Positions 63,170-64,000 of a DNA stretch of 64,000 nucleotides are shown here, piece by piece. Within the stretch, counting starts at the first letter, position 1; every line of letters starts with the position of its first letter. The translations under genes and the position numbers were made by a program. Below the pieces are notes generated by a model that made no database searches, was not told the DNA's origin, and saw only the letters and a program-made list of their open reading frames with translations. The stretch is from Aurantiacibacter sp. MUD61 (GTDB taxonomy: Bacteria; Pseudomonadota; Alphaproteobacteria; Sphingomonadales; Sphingomonadaceae). The stretch spans positions 1,449,501 to 1,513,500 of the forward strand of contig NZ_CP115446.1 in assembly GCF_027912455.1 (NCBI RefSeq), written 5' to 3'.

Positions 63170-64000
63170 CAAACCCGCCCTAGATCACCCTTGCCGATGG
63201 TCCCCGCAGCCATTTCGAGCATCTTGTCGAGGCTCGCCTTGGCTTTGAGGCGCAGGTCTTCTTCGATCTCGATGCGCGGTTCGAGATCGCGCAGGCAGAG
63301 GTAGAGCTTTTCCATCGTGTTGAGCGCCATGTAGGGGCAGATGTTGCAATTGCAGTTGCCGTCCGCACCCGGCGCGCCGAGGAAGGTTTTCTCGGGCAGC
63401 GCCTTTTCCATCTGGTGGATGATGTGCGGCTCTGTCGCGACGATCAGCGTGTCGCCTTCGAATGTCTTGGCGAATTGCAGGATCGAACTGGTCGAGCCGA
63501 CGTGATCCGCGTGGTCGATGATGTGCGGCGGACATTCGGGATGCGCGGCGATCGGCGCTTCGGGGTGCTGAGCTTTCAGCTTCATCAGCTCCTTCTCGCT
63601 GAATGCCTCATGCACGATGCACACGCCCGGCCACAGCAGCATGTCGCGATCGAACTTGCGGTTGAGATAGCCGCCAAGGTGGCGATCCGGACCGAAGATG
63701 ATCGGCTGGTCTTCCGGGATTTGCGAAAGGATCGTCTCCGCGCTGGAGCTGGTCACGATCACGTCCGAAAGGGCTTTCACCTCGGTAGAGCAGTTGATGT
63801 AGGTGAGCGCGATGTGATCGGGATGCTTTTCGCGGAAGGCGCGGAACTTGTCCGGCGGGCAGCTGTCTTCGAGGCTGCAACCTGCGTCCATATCCGGCAG
63901 CACCACGATCTTTTCCGGGCTGAGGATCTTGGCGGTATCGGCCATGAACTTGACACCGCAGAAAGCGATCACATCGGCATCGGTCTCCGCCGCTTTCTTC
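63169..64000 (-). CDS. nadA: Quinolinate synthase NadA, 3' part (cut by window end)
   Basis: The frame continues past the window edge, so the N-terminal part is missing. Visible are VIAFCGVKFMADTAKIL with the first cluster Cys, LPDMDAGCSLEDSCPPDKF, HPECPPHI, STSSILQFAKTFEGDTLIVA and NCNCNICPYMALNTMEKL, which matches NadA. The enzyme uses a [4Fe-4S] cluster to condense iminoaspartate with dihydroxyacetone phosphate to form quinolinate in NAD synthesis. A small gene follows with TGATG overlap. Confidence 0.95.
   Translation of the reverse strand, partial: KKAAETDADVIAFCGVKFMADTAKILSPEKIVVLPDMDAGCSLEDSCPPDKFRAFREKHPDHIALTYINCSTEVKALSDVIVTSSSAETILSQIPEDQPIIFGPDRHLGGYLNRKFDRDMLLWPGVCIVHEAFSEKELMKLKAQHPEAPIAAHPECPPHIIDHADHVGSTSSILQFAKTFEGDTLIVATEPHIIHQMEKALPEKTFLGAPGADGNCNCNICPYMALNTMEKLYLCLRDLEPRIEIEEDLRLKAKASLDKMLEMAAGTIGKGDLGRV

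Overview
The window looks like chromosome of an alphaproteobacterium of the Sphingomonadales, most likely Erythrobacteraceae or a close relative. This is inferred from the high GC content, the PhyR-type stress regulator, two EcfG-like promoters (GGAAC-N16/17-CGTT), ClpS/LptFG and PHA genes, long TonB-dependent receptors, and the many acyl-CoA dehydrogenases. No 16S or other definitive marker is present.

Region 1 (1-30261) is a large acyl-CoA catabolism locus. A partial sulfatase is followed by a minus-strand block (850-8250): MFS transporter, enoyl-CoA hydratase, hot-dog protein, nitronate monooxygenase, quinone oxidoreductase, tyrosine phosphatase and a double TetR regulator. A divergent plus-strand block (8367-17118) has an APH-like kinase, two SDRs, a FadJ-type bifunctional enzyme, a pair of acyl-CoA dehydrogenases (ACADs) and an acyl-CoA ligase. 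A minus block (17115-21929) holds three more ACADs and a thiolase. It is followed by a zinc alcohol dehydrogenase, a second ligase, a serine hydrolase, a 920-residue TonB receptor and a TesB thioesterase. Together these suggest uptake, CoA activation, oxidation and thiolysis of a lipidic substrate I cannot identify. The kinase plus the ACAD with an ADGPDEVH motif resemble the split halves of ACAD10/11, i.e. the Lva-type 4-hydroxyacyl-CoA route.

Region 2 (about 30300-38743) is a lower-GC accessory island ending at the 3' end of tRNA-Thr(CGU). It carries a P4-type tyrosine integrase, an AlpA-like HTH protein, a putative HUH replication initiator and a four-gene restriction-modification operon: Dcm-like methylase, Vsr, MvaI/BcnI-type endonuclease and a GSGR-type protein of unknown function. 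A short tRNA-like att copy at 32133 and matching decamers inside both ends delimit a 6.6-kb element. A second, 44-bp tRNA-Thr fragment at 30307 suggests an older integration at the same tRNA, leaving a small hypothetical gene and an alpha/beta hydrolase between the two copies.

Region 3 (38743-64000) is core-like. It contains tRNA-Thr and tRNA-Cys, a PilZ protein and an OmpR-type regulator, and an AlaC-type aminotransferase. Next come a PHA module (phaC, then a phasin with a histone-like tail under a promoter bracketed by palindromic operators), clpS and lptF-lptG. They are followed by a desaturase, an acyltransferase, two stress-type response regulators with EcfG-like promoters, a MATE exporter, an orphan 2Fe-2S oxidoreductase subunit and a Fur-box-controlled siderophore receptor. 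The window ends with arsC, a methyltransferase, lipB, lipoproteins, a CoA-ester lyase, an EamA transporter, a DUF2254 protein and the 3' part of nadA.
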